This document shows, piece by piece, positions 35,693 to 44,621 of a stretch of 64,000 bases of DNA (position 1 is the first letter of the stretch; each line of letters opens with the position of its first letter). The DNA comes from Erwinia oleae. GTDB lineage: Bacteria; Pseudomonadota; Gammaproteobacteria; Enterobacterales; Enterobacteriaceae. The translations under genes were made by a program, and so were the position numbers. The stretch is from NCBI RefSeq assembly GCF_000770305.1, contig NZ_JNVB01000007.1, positions 1 to 64,000 on the forward strand. Reading direction: 5' to 3'. The notes under the pieces are model-generated. The model had not been told where the DNA came from. It worked only from the letters and a program-made list of their open reading frames with translations, and did not search any database.

Positions 35693-37246
35693 TCAGGATT
35701 TGGTAACGTTCCACAGTCTGGCCGATGCGGCCAGCCACGCTTTGTAGCCGCCGATGGCTTTGCGGTGCGCGACGATATCCAGCCCCGGATAGAAGAAAAT
35801 CAGCGGCACCTGCTCAATCATTTGCTTATGCAGCGTGTCTACCGTGCTCTGGATCTGTTTCTGATCGTCCATGTACGCCAGGCTGTCGGTCAGCCTGATC
35901 GCCTCGGGATCGTCCCACACTTTGCGCGACTGCTTCGCTTTGTCGCCGACGATCTGCTCAAAGGCCAGCGCCGGATGGAAGCGCGCCGAATAGGTGAAGG
36001 TCATCATCTGGTAGCGCCCGGCCTGGTAACGCTCAAGCTGCGTCGCCCATTCCATAGTGGTGACTTTCGCGTTAATGCCCGCCGCCTGAAGCATCGCCTG
36101 GGCAATGATTGCCATATCAAAGCTCGGCACGGTAGAGCGCTTGTTGGCGATGATTTCGATGGTTTCGCCTTTGTAGCCCGCCTCTTTCAGCAGTTTTGCG
36201 GTCTGCGCCGGATCGTATTTGTAACCCTGTTTTTCCGTCGCGCCGTAAAAGGCTGACGCGGTGGAGATATTGGCGTTGCCAGGCGTCGCCATGCCCTGAC
36301 TGGTGCCGAGCGCGATTTGCTGCGTATCAAGCGCCGAGGCGATAGCCTGCCGCAGCTTGACGTTTTTCAGCAGCGGATCGTTGGTCTGGATAAGCAGGCC
36401 GTGACGCTGCGCATTGGCCGCGACTTCGATGGCGAGGTTGGCATCTTTTTTCAGATCGCTGGCGTCAATCGGGCTGACCTGGGCAACGTCAATGGCGCCG
36501 GAGCTGAGCCCGGCTTTGACCGTGGCCGCGTCCGGCACGGCCATGAAGCGCACTTCATTCACCAACGCTTGCTTACCGCCGACAAAACCATCCGGCTTGC
36601 CCGGCAGCGACGCATAGTCATTGAAACGCAGCAGCGAGACATATTCGCCATGTTTCCATTCGCCAAAACGGAACGGCCCGGTGCCAATCGGTTGTTGCCA
36701 TTTGCCATCGGCGTCCACCGATTTCGGACTGACCACCGCCGTCGCGCCGCAGTCGGTGCGCGCCAGCGAATCCAGAAACAGCGCCACCGGTTTTTCCAGC
36801 GTCATCACCACCGTTTTAGCATCGGGCGCACTGACCGAGGTCACATGGATCAGGCCGCTGCCGTCGAACTCACGCAGGCAGCGCCACTGCGTTTTCGGAT
36901 CGTTCCAGTGTTTCCAGCTCCAGACCACGTCACTGGCGGTCATCGCGTCGCCGTTATGAAACTTCACGCCGTCGCGCAGCGTAAAGGTATAGGTTTTGCC
37001 GTCGTCGGAGCGTTTCCAGCCTGACGCAAGCATCGGCCCGACGGTGCCGTCCTCACGGTAGCCCACCAGCCCCTCCACCACGTGCATCAGCACGTCGTCG
37101 GTGTTGCCGTCGCGATTAACGCCCGGCTGACTGCTGCGGATGTCCTGGTTAAGGGCAAAACGGATCACGCTTTGATCGGCCGCCTGCGCGGACACCGCCA
37201 GTAAAAAAGGGAAAGCGATGGCGGCGCTTAATGGTAATTTTTTCAT
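35693..37246 (-). CDS. Oligopeptide-type periplasmic binding protein (SBP family 5)
   Basis: A 517-residue exported protein with a signal peptide (residues 1-22, ending AVSAQA). The SBP_bac_5 pattern is clear (YTFTLRDGVKFHNGDAMTAS, then VVWSWKHWNDP). It binds peptides or peptide-like molecules in the periplasm. It lies between the C45-family enzyme and the permeases, 15 bases from each. Confidence 0.88.
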   Translation of the reverse strand: MKKLPLSAAIAFPFLLAVSAQAADQSVIRFALNQDIRSSQPGVNRDGNTDDVLMHVVEGLVGYREDGTVGPMLASGWKRSDDGKTYTFTLRDGVKFHNGDAMTASDVVWSWKHWNDPKTQWRCLREFDGSGLIHVTSVSAPDAKTVVMTLEKPVALFLDSLARTDCGATAVVSPKSVDADGKWQQPIGTGPFRFGEWKHGEYVSLLRFNDYASLPGKPDGFVGGKQALVNEVRFMAVPDAATVKAGLSSGAIDVAQVSPIDASDLKKDANLAIEVAANAQRHGLLIQTNDPLLKNVKLRQAIASALDTQQIALGTSQGMATPGNANISTASAFYGATEKQGYKYDPAQTAKLLKEAGYKGETIEIIANKRSTVPSFDMAIIAQAMLQAAGINAKVTTMEWATQLERYQAGRYQMMTFTYSARFHPALAFEQIVGDKAKQSRKVWDDPEAIRLTDSLAYMDDQKQIQSTVDTLHKQMIEQVPLIFFYPGLDIVAHRKAIGGYKAWLAASARLWNVTKS

Positions 37247-37261
37247 ACTGTCCTCGCGGGT

Positions 37262-38368
37262 TTAGTCGAGCGCATAGCGCGTGAAGGTTTTATTGATGGC
37301 GGGCAATGGCGCAACATCCATCACGCCGTCTGCCGGGGTCATGACGATCATCGCCACCGTCGCCGAAAGATCGCTGCTAAAGCCAGGCCTTGGCGGACGG
37401 CAAACGGAGTATGGCGAACCAAAATCATCAAAAAAGGCCGCTTTCATTGCGTCTTCGTCAAGCTGTGCGCTTTCCGCAAGGCGTTTGCTGACGCGCCAGC
37501 TGCGATAGAGTGAATCCGGCGAGGCCTCAACGCCCTCTTCACGCACCTTGCAGCGCGCCGCGAGGCTTTCCCAGTGGTTGGCATGTACCAGCAGGCCGTC
37601 CTGCGGATAGAGCGTAAAACTTTCATCCGGCGCACATTCGAAATCGATAGCGAAGCCTGCTTTGGTGCTGAGGATCATATTGTTGGAGCAGGATTTTGGC
37701 GTGGTGGCGACCACGCGCATCGCCAGCGCCATATGCTGCTGCTCAAGCGCCTTGCGGCGGATCAGTGAGAGCGGCACGCCGCGCTGCATATAGTCACGCT
37801 CGCAGCGCAGATAGTTGGCCGTGATGGCGATTCCGGCGCTGTTCAAACCGCTGCGCCCCAGTCCGCCGGCTTCAACAAAGGTCAGGACGTCCGGGCCGTC
37901 CTCGCGACGGATTTTTACCACGACCGAGCTTTCGGCGCATTCGGCGCGCCAGTCCCAGTTCTGGCCGTGAATAAGCTTACCGTGCGCGCTGCGCTCCGGC
38001 AGGATCACCGCGCCGCTACAGCCATCTTTAATAGTGCTGTCGTGGGGATCGGCTATCTCTTTCAGCCGCCGCGCCTGAGCAATCACCTCGGTTCGCGCGT
38101 TAATCATAATGATCGCTTCCAGCGAAACGCCTGCGCCTTCAGCAATACCGCGCATCTCTTCCAGATAGTCGGCATCGAAGTGGTGAATGATGCTGGTGAA
38201 GCTTTCGATCAGATCGCTGCGCTGCGTCTGACTGATGTGCAAACTGTCGAGCTGGTCGCCATAGATCGCCACGCTGGCATGGATACGCGCGCGAGCCTGC
38301 TCACCGTACTGGCGGCCGCGCGCCAGAGGCGCACCGCTAATCTCAATCAGGGGAAAGGGTTGCGTCAT
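37262..38368 (-). CDS. C45-family autoprocessing acyltransferase/amidohydrolase
   Basis: A 368-residue Ntn-hydrolase of the acyl-CoA:6-aminopenicillanic acid acyltransferase family. The N-terminus GAPLARGRQYGEQARARI is typical, and the predicted self-cleavage site is IKDGCSGAVI with Cys117 as the new N-terminal nucleophile. Next comes LIHGQNWDWR, a family landmark. No signal peptide is present, so it works in the cytoplasm. Family members cleave or exchange N-acyl bonds of small peptides or amino-acid conjugates. Its place in a peptide-type importer operon suggests that the imported compound is an N-acylated or lactam-like peptide. Confidence 0.83.
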   Translation of the reverse strand: MTQPFPLIEISGAPLARGRQYGEQARARIHASVAIYGDQLDSLHISQTQRSDLIESFTSIIHHFDADYLEEMRGIAEGAGVSLEAIIMINARTEVIAQARRLKEIADPHDSTIKDGCSGAVILPERSAHGKLIHGQNWDWRAECAESSVVVKIRREDGPDVLTFVEAGGLGRSGLNSAGIAITANYLRCERDYMQRGVPLSLIRRKALEQQHMALAMRVVATTPKSCSNNMILSTKAGFAIDFECAPDESFTLYPQDGLLVHANHWESLAARCKVREEGVEASPDSLYRSWRVSKRLAESAQLDEDAMKAAFFDDFGSPYSVCRPPRPGFSSDLSATVAMIVMTPADGVMDVAPLPAINKTFTRYALD

Positions 38369-38380
38369 GATAAAGGCTCC

Positions 38381-39241
38381 TCAGCGCGTTTTTTGTAGGG
38401 TATCCAGGAAGAAATCTTTCACGCAGTCGAGCACTTTCATGCCGTCATGTCCGACGTTTGGCACAATATTTTGCGTGGCGTCGATGCCCTTATCGCGCAG
38501 GCTGTTGAGCAGCGCGGTATTGCGCTCAACGCGCGTTTCACCGGCATCATTACAGCCCGGCTGGTAATATTTCCCGCCCGGTTTATGGGTTATTTCCCAG
38601 GTTTCAAGATCCACTTTCCCCACCACCAGCTGCACCGCTACCTGGCGCATCGCCTCATAGTTGAGCGGCTTGTTGAAGCGCGCTTCAAAATCGCGTACGC
38701 CGGGCCACCACGCTTTGTCTTCGTCGAGTAAGGTGACCGAACCCGGTGCGCCAATGGAGACGCCAAGCAGTTTTTCAGGGTGAATGTAGAAAAAGCGATG
38801 GGCGAAATGCCCTCCTCCGGAGTAGCCAAACAGCAGGAATTTGCCGAAGTCATGCGCCAGCAGTTCGCTGACCTCATCGATAATGCTGAGCAGGACGTCG
38901 TCATATCGAATTTCCTGCTCAATGATGTATTTAAAACCGTGCGAATTACCGTCGCCCAGCGGCCCGACGGGAAAGAGCGGCGCCAGCACCACGCAGCGGT
39001 TATAGCGGGCAAATTCGGCAAACGCGTCGCGATACTGCGTCATTGAGCGTCCTGTACCATGCATTGCCACAATCAGCCGATAATCGCTGCGGTCGTTGTC
39101 AAAGGCGGGCGGCACGTACAGACAGTACTGAAAGCGTGGATCCTGTCGGCTTGAGAAGATGGTGGTGCTGCCGCGAAAGTAGAGTGCGTGACTGCGCTGC
39201 GTTGCGCTTTCGTTTCCTTTATTCACCTCAACGTTCTGCAT
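38381..39241 (-). CDS. Alpha/beta hydrolase, esterase/PHB-depolymerase-like
   Basis: About 286 residues. The oxyanion region AMHGTGRSM, the nucleophile elbow LLFGYSGGGHFA and His in NVGHDGM mark a serine hydrolase, like small esterases and polyhydroxyalkanoate depolymerase relatives. I start it at ATG 39241, where AGGAA lies 8 bases before; a longer frame to 39316 adds residues foreign to the fold. No signal peptide. It is the first gene of the operon with the C45 enzyme and peptide-type importer, 12 bases before the former. Substrate unknown. Confidence 0.78.
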   Translation of the reverse strand: MQNVEVNKGNESATQRSHALYFRGSTTIFSSRQDPRFQYCLYVPPAFDNDRSDYRLIVAMHGTGRSMTQYRDAFAEFARYNRCVVLAPLFPVGPLGDGNSHGFKYIIEQEIRYDDVLLSIIDEVSELLAHDFGKFLLFGYSGGGHFAHRFFYIHPEKLLGVSIGAPGSVTLLDEDKAWWPGVRDFEARFNKPLNYEAMRQVAVQLVVGKVDLETWEITHKPGGKYYQPGCNDAGETRVERNTALLNSLRDKGIDATQNIVPNVGHDGMKVLDCVKDFFLDTLQKTR

Positions 39242-39291
39242 TTTCGATTTCCTGCTAAGTGACGGTTCAAATCGATATAAACACAAAACCA

Positions 39292-39307
39292 AAATTGGCG
39301 CCAATTT
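39292..39307. promoter_or_regulatory. Perfect 16-bp palindrome between the hydrolase operon and the GntR gene
   Basis: AAATTGGCGCCAATTT is identical on both strands. It lies 51 bases upstream of the hydrolase ATG and about 215 bases before the divergent GntR start, a good position for an operator controlling the uptake operon. A TTGGCGCCAA core was not noticed elsewhere in the window. Confidence 0.55.
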
Positions 39308-39523
39308 AAAAAACAATTTATTAACAAAAGATCTGGTTCATGTCACAGTTTCACCCTGACAGTGAAACGCCGGGTGGCGAAAAAGACGTTAATTGGTTGT
39401 TTTAAAATGAAATTATAGCGAATTGAGCGTTTTTAAGGCAGACAAAAAACTGATACTAACAGGGTGAAAACTGGCGAAAACGGTGAAATCCCAGCATTAT
39501 TGTCCGGCACCGTGGGAAAAAGG

Positions 39524-40168
39524 ATGATGTACATGAAGCTTCGCAAGAGTAGTCGGGTGGATGTCGCTAACAGCCTGGCGATGGATATCAACAGGGGTGA
39601 ATTTCTGCCCGGCGCCTGGCTTAAGCAGGTGGAACTGGCCGAGCGTTATCAGTGCAGCCGAAGCGAGGTTCGCCGCACGCTCGATCAGCTGGTGATTGAG
39701 CGCCTGGTTCAGCATGTGCCGAATCGCGGTTATCACGTCTATTCACCGAATATTGAGCAGCGGCGCAATATTTCATCGATCCGTGCGATTCTGGAGTGCG
39801 CGTCGGCGGTGGATATCGTGGCAAACAGCAGCCCGGACTCTCTGGCGACGCTGCGACGCTGCGCCGCGCAGTTTGAGCACTGCACCCATCACGGCACGCT
39901 TCTGGAACAGTATGAAGCCAATCTGGCATTTCATCGGGCGCTGCTGGCCCCCTGCTCCAATCAGGATATGGTCGAACTGATTTTTGATTTACGCAGCCGG
40001 GTGCCCTCGGCTGCGCTGGGACAGTGGAATTCACATGCGCGCGTGGTGAAGTCCTCCGCCGAGCATTTTGCGATGGTTGACGCGATTGAGCGCGGCAACG
40101 CAGAGGATCTGGCTCAGCTGATCGGGCAGCATATTCATCAGGAGGATAATCCTCAGCGCCATGGCTAA
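39524..40168 (+). CDS. GntR-family transcriptional regulator (FCD domain)
   Basis: About 214 residues from ATG 39524: N-terminal winged HTH (MKLRKSSRVDVANSLAMDIN; LAERYQCSRSEVRRTLDQL) and a helical FCD domain. ATG 39533, with AGGA 8 bases ahead, is equally good as a start; a GTG at 39464 would add residues with no family likeness. It is divergent from the hydrolase/C45/ABC operon and is its likely regulator. Its stop overlaps the 3' end of the convergent VasL-like gene by 4 bases. Confidence 0.83.
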   Translation: MMYMKLRKSSRVDVANSLAMDINRGEFLPGAWLKQVELAERYQCSRSEVRRTLDQLVIERLVQHVPNRGYHVYSPNIEQRRNISSIRAILECASAVDIVANSSPDSLATLRRCAAQFEHCTHHGTLLEQYEANLAFHRALLAPCSNQDMVELIFDLRSRVPSAALGQWNSHARVVKSSAEHFAMVDAIERGNAEDLAQLIGQHIHQEDNPQRHG

Positions 40169-41016
40169 CCGCGATCGCGCGTGAGGCCAACGGCGCACGC
40201 TGCATCATCCTCCTCTGACTCCGGCAGACGATCGCACAGGAATGCGTTCTGCCCGCGCCGTTTTTCCACCTCATTTTCTGGCTGCGGCACAACGTTGGGC
40301 GCTCCCTGCCAGAAGAGCGCCGACCTGAATGACGTAACCGGGTCGTTCACCCATCCCGTGCCGCTGAAGGCCACCATGACGCTGAGGCCGGCCAGAAAAC
40401 CGCAGCTATAGCGCAGCAAATTTCTTAAGGATGGGAAATGGGCAGACGTTACCGCATCTTCATTCGTGCCGTTTTTTATTGCGTCAGCCAGTGCCGCATT
40501 CTGCTCCAGTGAATGGATTAGCCGGTTGACCTGAACTTTCAGGCGGCTGAGTTGGCTGAGATGTTTCAGCGCCTGCACACCCAACGTCTCTTCGGTGACG
40601 ACCAGTATTTTTTCCAGGCGATAAATTTCTATAAGATCGCTGGCGACCGGCTGAACATCTGTTAAATAGTGCTGAAGCTGACCATACAGCCAGCTCAGTG
40701 CGATCAACCGTTCAGGCAATGATGCGGGCCATAACGTGGACCAGTTATGCTGCATCAGCGTAATCATTTTTTCTAACCCGTCACATAATCCGTTAAGCCC
40801 TTTAATATGTGCTTCGCATAATGTGAACCAGCAAAGCGTTTGGAGATCCATGCCGTTTAATCGAAACAAACTGCACGACAGGCGCTCAACTTTATACCAG
40901 TCGATATTGCAGCGTAATTTGCCGGGCCCCATTATTTCATTTTGCAGCATTTTAAATTCGCGCGTGGTCTGCGGCGCCTGCCCGGGATAAGAATGATTGA
41001 GAAAGGTGGCATTCAT
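40165..41016 (-). CDS. Orphan VasL/ImpA-type T6SS-associated protein, shortened
   Basis: A 283-residue protein. Residues about 20-100 match the ImpA N-terminal domain of VasL/TssA-type proteins (GPGKLRCNIDWYKVERLSCS; ITLMQHNWSTLWPASLPERL). A helical region and one membrane segment follow (SCGFLAGLSVMVAFSG). Full VasL proteins continue for another 100-150 residues with a C-terminal VasL domain; here only a charged tail remains, so the gene is probably truncated. No other type VI secretion gene is in the window. It is therefore a remnant or a stand-alone accessory protein. Confidence 0.75.
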   Translation of the reverse strand: MNATFLNHSYPGQAPQTTREFKMLQNEIMGPGKLRCNIDWYKVERLSCSLFRLNGMDLQTLCWFTLCEAHIKGLNGLCDGLEKMITLMQHNWSTLWPASLPERLIALSWLYGQLQHYLTDVQPVASDLIEIYRLEKILVVTEETLGVQALKHLSQLSRLKVQVNRLIHSLEQNAALADAIKNGTNEDAVTSAHFPSLRNLLRYSCGFLAGLSVMVAFSGTGWVNDPVTSFRSALFWQGAPNVVPQPENEVEKRRGQNAFLCDRLPESEEDDAACAVGLTRDRG

Positions 41017-41585
41017 GGCATAAATTCCTTTTTCATTTCGGCTATGGGAATCTTCGCGGCTACATAAAATTGATATTCAGATCAATTTTTATAAAGCAGC
41101 ACAATGAAGTTATTTAACCAAAATCATGTCGCAATCATTTTTACCAGCAACTGTGTGGTTATTAACCAGGAATAATCTCACTCTGAAGGATTAATTTCCG
41201 CGTTTCCGATAAATTAAAATATTGACTGAAATTTTCAGGAATTTATTTATTCTGATAAACATGATTAATAAAATAATAACTCCCAATAACGTCGCATAAT
41301 CACTCCTTTTTACACAATTACCATCAGAATAAATAAAAAATGATCAAGATCTTTATCATGGTTGATTTTATCGCAGCGTTGATTTCAGCCCAATAAATCC
41401 CAACTCTTTCTTAAAACATCTGAATAATGTTCTGATGTTTTCTCTCCGCTCTCTCTTTGGTCAGCAACGGACATTAAAAGCAACCCGCGGTCACATTTCC
41501 CGTTTCGATTACGGGATAAATTGTAAAGTTCGTCTAAAGTTTTTAAGGGTCAACAACTTACCGATTTGGACATGGAGAACGACGA
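41017..41585. other. AT-rich intergenic region upstream of treA
   Basis: A 569-base gap between the divergent VasL-like gene and treA, much richer in A and T than the flanks. AAAACATC (41413-41420) and GATGTTTT (41434-41441) form an inverted repeat that could be an operator or hairpin near the treA promoter. Otherwise I see no gene. The composition suggests an old insertion or remnant of transferred DNA. Confidence 0.5.
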
Positions 41586-43250
41586 ATGCAAAGAGCCGAG
41601 AAATCTCAATGGACAGCGCTGCTGGTACTTCCGCTACTGATATCCTCAGCCATTGCCGCAGAAGCGCCGGTAGCCACGGCGAACGATCAGCAGCACATGC
41701 TGAGTTCGTCCCCTCAGCCACCTGATGTCCGTCTGGGGCCGCTGTTTGTCGCCGTACAGTCAGCAAAACTTTTTCCCGACCAGAAGACGTTTGCCGATGC
41801 GGTGCCGAAAAACAGCCCTTCCAGCATTCTCGCCGACTGGCAGATGCAAAGAACGCAGCGCAACTTCGATTTGCGACGTTTTGTTGAAGCAAACTTTATC
41901 CTGCCTGCCGCTGGCGAGAAATATGTACCGCCTGCCGGACAGAGCCTGCGCGAACACATCAACGGCCTCTGGCCTGTTCTGACCCGTTCGGCAAAACAGG
42001 CAAACCAGTGGGATTCGCTGCTGCCGCTACCGCAGCCTTACGTCGTGCCGGGCGGGCGTTTCCGCGAGGTGTATTACTGGGACAGTTATTTCACCATGCT
42101 GGGGCTGGCCGAGAGCGGCCATTGGGATCGCGTGCAGGGAATGGTGGATAACTTTGCTACTGAACTGGATAAATACGGTCATATTCCTAACGGTAACCGC
42201 AGCTACTATCTCAGCCGCTCTCAACCGCCCTTCTTCAGCCTGATGGTTGATTTGCTGGCGCAGCATGCGGGTGATGAAACCTATCGGAAATATCAGCCTC
42301 AATTACAAAAAGAGTACGACTACTGGATGGCTGATGCCGATAGCGTTCGGGCCGGAGAGGCAGGCAAGCGCGTGGTGAAGCTGAAGGACGGCACCCTGCT
42401 TAACCGCTATTGGGACGCGCGCGATGTGCCGCGAACCGAATCCTGGATGGATGACATCGCCACTGCACAGAACACCAGCGACGCCAACAAAGGTGCACTT
42501 TACCGTAACCTGCGCGCGGGGGCCGCCTCTGGTTGGGACTTCAGTTCACGCTGGTTTATTACGCCGGATAATCTCTCAACCATTCAGACCACGCGCATCG
42601 CACCGGTTGATCTGAATGCGCTGATGTATCATCTGGAAAAAACGCTGGCTCACGCAAACCAGCTGTCGCAGCGTAAAGACGTCAGTGAGCGTTTTGATGC
42701 GCTGGCGAAGAAGCGAAAAGCGGCGATCAACCGTTATCTGTGGAATGAAAAACAGGGCTGGTATGCTGATTATGACTGGCAGCAGGCACGCGTTCGCCCG
42801 CAGTTAACCGCTGCCGCCGTTTTCCCGCTCTATCTGCATGCAGCAACCGATAAGCAGGCAAAGAAAACCGCCGTGGCGGTTAAGGCGCAGTTGCTGAAAG
42901 AAGGCGGTCTGGTCACCACCACGGTAAATAATGGTCAGCAGTGGGATGCGCCAAACGGCTGGGCACCGCTACAGTGGGCTGCGGTGGAAGGGCTGAATAA
43001 TTATGGCGAACAGGCGCTGGCGAAGGATATTGGCATGCGCTTCCTGAAAAACGTGCAGACCACCTACGACAAAGAGCACAAGCTGGTGGAAAAATACGTT
43101 GTCGAAGGCAAAGGATTAGGCGGAGGCGGCGGCGGTGAGTATCCATTACAGGACGGGTTTGGGTGGACTAACGGCGTAACGCTTAAGCTGATGGATCTTT
43201 ATTGTCCCAGGAATGTCACCTGCAATAACGTCAGCGATATTCGGCAGTAA
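41586..43250 (+). CDS. treA: Periplasmic trehalase
   Basis: A 554-residue GH37 enzyme that hydrolyses trehalose to two glucose molecules in the periplasm. A signal peptide covers about residues 1-25 ([18 protein letters not shown]). Both trehalase signatures are present ([15 protein letters not shown] and [12 protein letters not shown]), as is the glycine-rich [20 protein letters not shown]. The length matches E. coli TreA (565). The gene stands next to ymgE and ycgR as in E. coli. In E. coli treA is osmotically induced through RpoS; nothing decisive about that is visible here. Confidence 0.96.
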   Translation: MQRAEKSQWTALLVLPLLISSAIAAEAPVATANDQQHMLSSSPQPPDVRLGPLFVAVQSAKLFPDQKTFADAVPKNSPSSILADWQMQRTQRNFDLRRFVEANFILPAAGEKYVPPAGQSLREHINGLWPVLTRSAKQANQWDSLLPLPQPYVVPGGRFREVYYWDSYFTMLGLAESGHWDRVQGMVDNFATELDKYGHIPNGNRSYYLSRSQPPFFSLMVDLLAQHAGDETYRKYQPQLQKEYDYWMADADSVRAGEAGKRVVKLKDGTLLNRYWDARDVPRTESWMDDIATAQNTSDANKGALYRNLRAGAASGWDFSSRWFITPDNLSTIQTTRIAPVDLNALMYHLEKTLAHANQLSQRKDVSERFDALAKKRKAAINRYLWNEKQGWYADYDWQQARVRPQLTAAAVFPLYLHAATDKQAKKTAVAVKAQLLKEGGLVTTTVNNGQQWDAPNGWAPLQWAAVEGLNNYGEQALAKDIGMRFLKNVQTTYDKEHKLVEKYVVEGKGLGGGGGGEYPLQDGFGWTNGVTLKLMDLYCPRNVTCNNVSDIRQ

Positions 43251-43270
43251 CGTTATTACGCAACAGGCAT

Positions 43271-43304
43271 AAAAAAAGGAGGCCATCAGGCCTCCCTTAT
43301 CTTT
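43271..43304. terminator. Bidirectional terminator between treA and ymgE
   Basis: GGAGGCC (43278-43284) pairs with GGCCTCC (43289-43295) around ATCA. A run of seven A precedes it and CTTATCTTT follows, so it can stop transcription from both convergent genes. Confidence 0.8.
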
Positions 43305-43314
43305 ATGACGTCCG

Positions 43315-43563
43315 TCAGCTTCTGACTTTACGATAAATAAACAGCACAACGATCGCGCCAATCACCGCCACCACAAAGCTGCCGAAATTGAAGCCGTCCA
43401 CCTTACCGAAACCGAAGAAGGTGCTGATCCATCCGCCCACTACGGCCCCGATAATACCGAGGATGATAGTGATGATAAAACCGCCGCCATCTTTACCCGG
43501 CATAATCCATTTAGCAAGGATCCCTGCGATCAGGCCAAAAATGATCCATGACAAAATACCCAT
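43315..43563 (-). CDS. ymgE: GlsB/YeaQ/YmgE-family small membrane protein
   Basis: An 82-residue protein with three hydrophobic segments and the conserved WIIFGLIAGILAKWIMPGKD start and GIIGAVVGGWIST centre of the transglycosylase-associated family. It is an inner-membrane stress protein of unclear function. The symbol follows its position between treA and ycgR as in E. coli. Confidence 0.9.
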   Translation of the reverse strand: MGILSWIIFGLIAGILAKWIMPGKDGGGFIITIILGIIGAVVGGWISTFFGFGKVDGFNFGSFVVAVIGAIVVLFIYRKVRS

Positions 43564-43733
43564 TTTTTCTCTTCCTTATCTCAAAATGTTCGGGGTGATT
43601 ATAGTGCACATTTCAGCTTTGTAAGTATTTTCTTGCGATTTTTACTTATTTATAACAGTAAGACTGAAGCGTTACGCATTAACGCCGATACTTCAACGGA
43701 GTCCTTGCCTGACCTTCATCTGGAGAAAAAGCT

Positions 43734-44471
43734 GTGAAAGAGGATGATAAAGAACAGTTCCTGAAACGTGGTCCGCTTGCGGTATTAAACGTTCTGAGAG
43801 AGCTTGTCGATAACAAAACCCCGGTGATGGTGTCGCACGTCAGGGGACAATTTATTACTCGCCTGCTCTTTGCGGACAAGGAAAGACTTCTGGTCGACTA
43901 TGGCAGTAACGACTATGAAAATCAGCTGGCGATGAACGTGGATAATCTGCATCTGAGTGCGGAAACGAACGGCGCGAAGGTGGAGTTCGCGCTGCCGCTA
44001 CTCGAAGCCGATGACTACGAAGGCTTGCCCGCCCTTGGCGCGGCCCTGCCGGAAGTGCTCTGGCAGATCCAGCGCCGCGAATTTTTTCGCGTTAACGCTC
44101 CGCTGGACCCTGTTTTCTATTGCCACATCACATGGCCTGGCGGTAGCGGCGAGAGCCGGATGCGGATCCAGGATTTGTCATTAGGCGGTATCGGGGTACT
44201 GGCGGAGTCAGCCCTGCCTGAAACTCTGCACAACGGCGAGCGGTTTAAAAAAATTCGTATAGAACTCAATGAATATGGCAATTTTGAGGTTGATGCAGAG
44301 TTGATCGCCATCGGCAAACGCACCGTGGTCAGCAATAAAAATGAAACTGTCGCCACGCCGCGTCTCAGCCTGCGTTTTAATACGCTAACCGCCGGACAGG
44401 AGCGCCAGCTCCAGCAGGTCATCTTTTCGCTCGAACGTCTGGCGCGCGACAAAGTCAGACGCTTCCAGTAA
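43734..44471 (+). CDS. ycgR: Flagellar brake protein YcgR (PilZ, c-di-GMP receptor)
   Basis: A 245-residue protein with an N-terminal YcgR domain (about 5-105) and a C-terminal PilZ domain. The c-di-GMP motif RxxxR is present (Arg115 to Arg119 in RREFFR), together with DLSLGG at 147-152. When loaded with c-di-GMP it binds the flagellar motor and slows swimming. Start is GTG 43734 with GGAGA upstream. Flagellar genes are not in this window. Confidence 0.94.
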   Translation: MKEDDKEQFLKRGPLAVLNVLRELVDNKTPVMVSHVRGQFITRLLFADKERLLVDYGSNDYENQLAMNVDNLHLSAETNGAKVEFALPLLEADDYEGLPALGAALPEVLWQIQRREFFRVNAPLDPVFYCHITWPGGSGESRMRIQDLSLGGIGVLAESALPETLHNGERFKKIRIELNEYGNFEVDAELIAIGKRTVVSNKNETVATPRLSLRFNTLTAGQERQLQQVIFSLERLARDKVRRFQ

Positions 44472-44621
44472 ATCGACGATAACCTGTCGCCGTTCACCGC
44501 TGGCAGGTTACTTCGCCCTATCGTCTGTTTTATCCGCCGCCACGCGTCGTTTTTGCAAAGCGTTCTGTTATGCACCAGGCTTACCCTTCCTGTCGTCTTA
44601 ACAGAACAGATTGAATCACCG

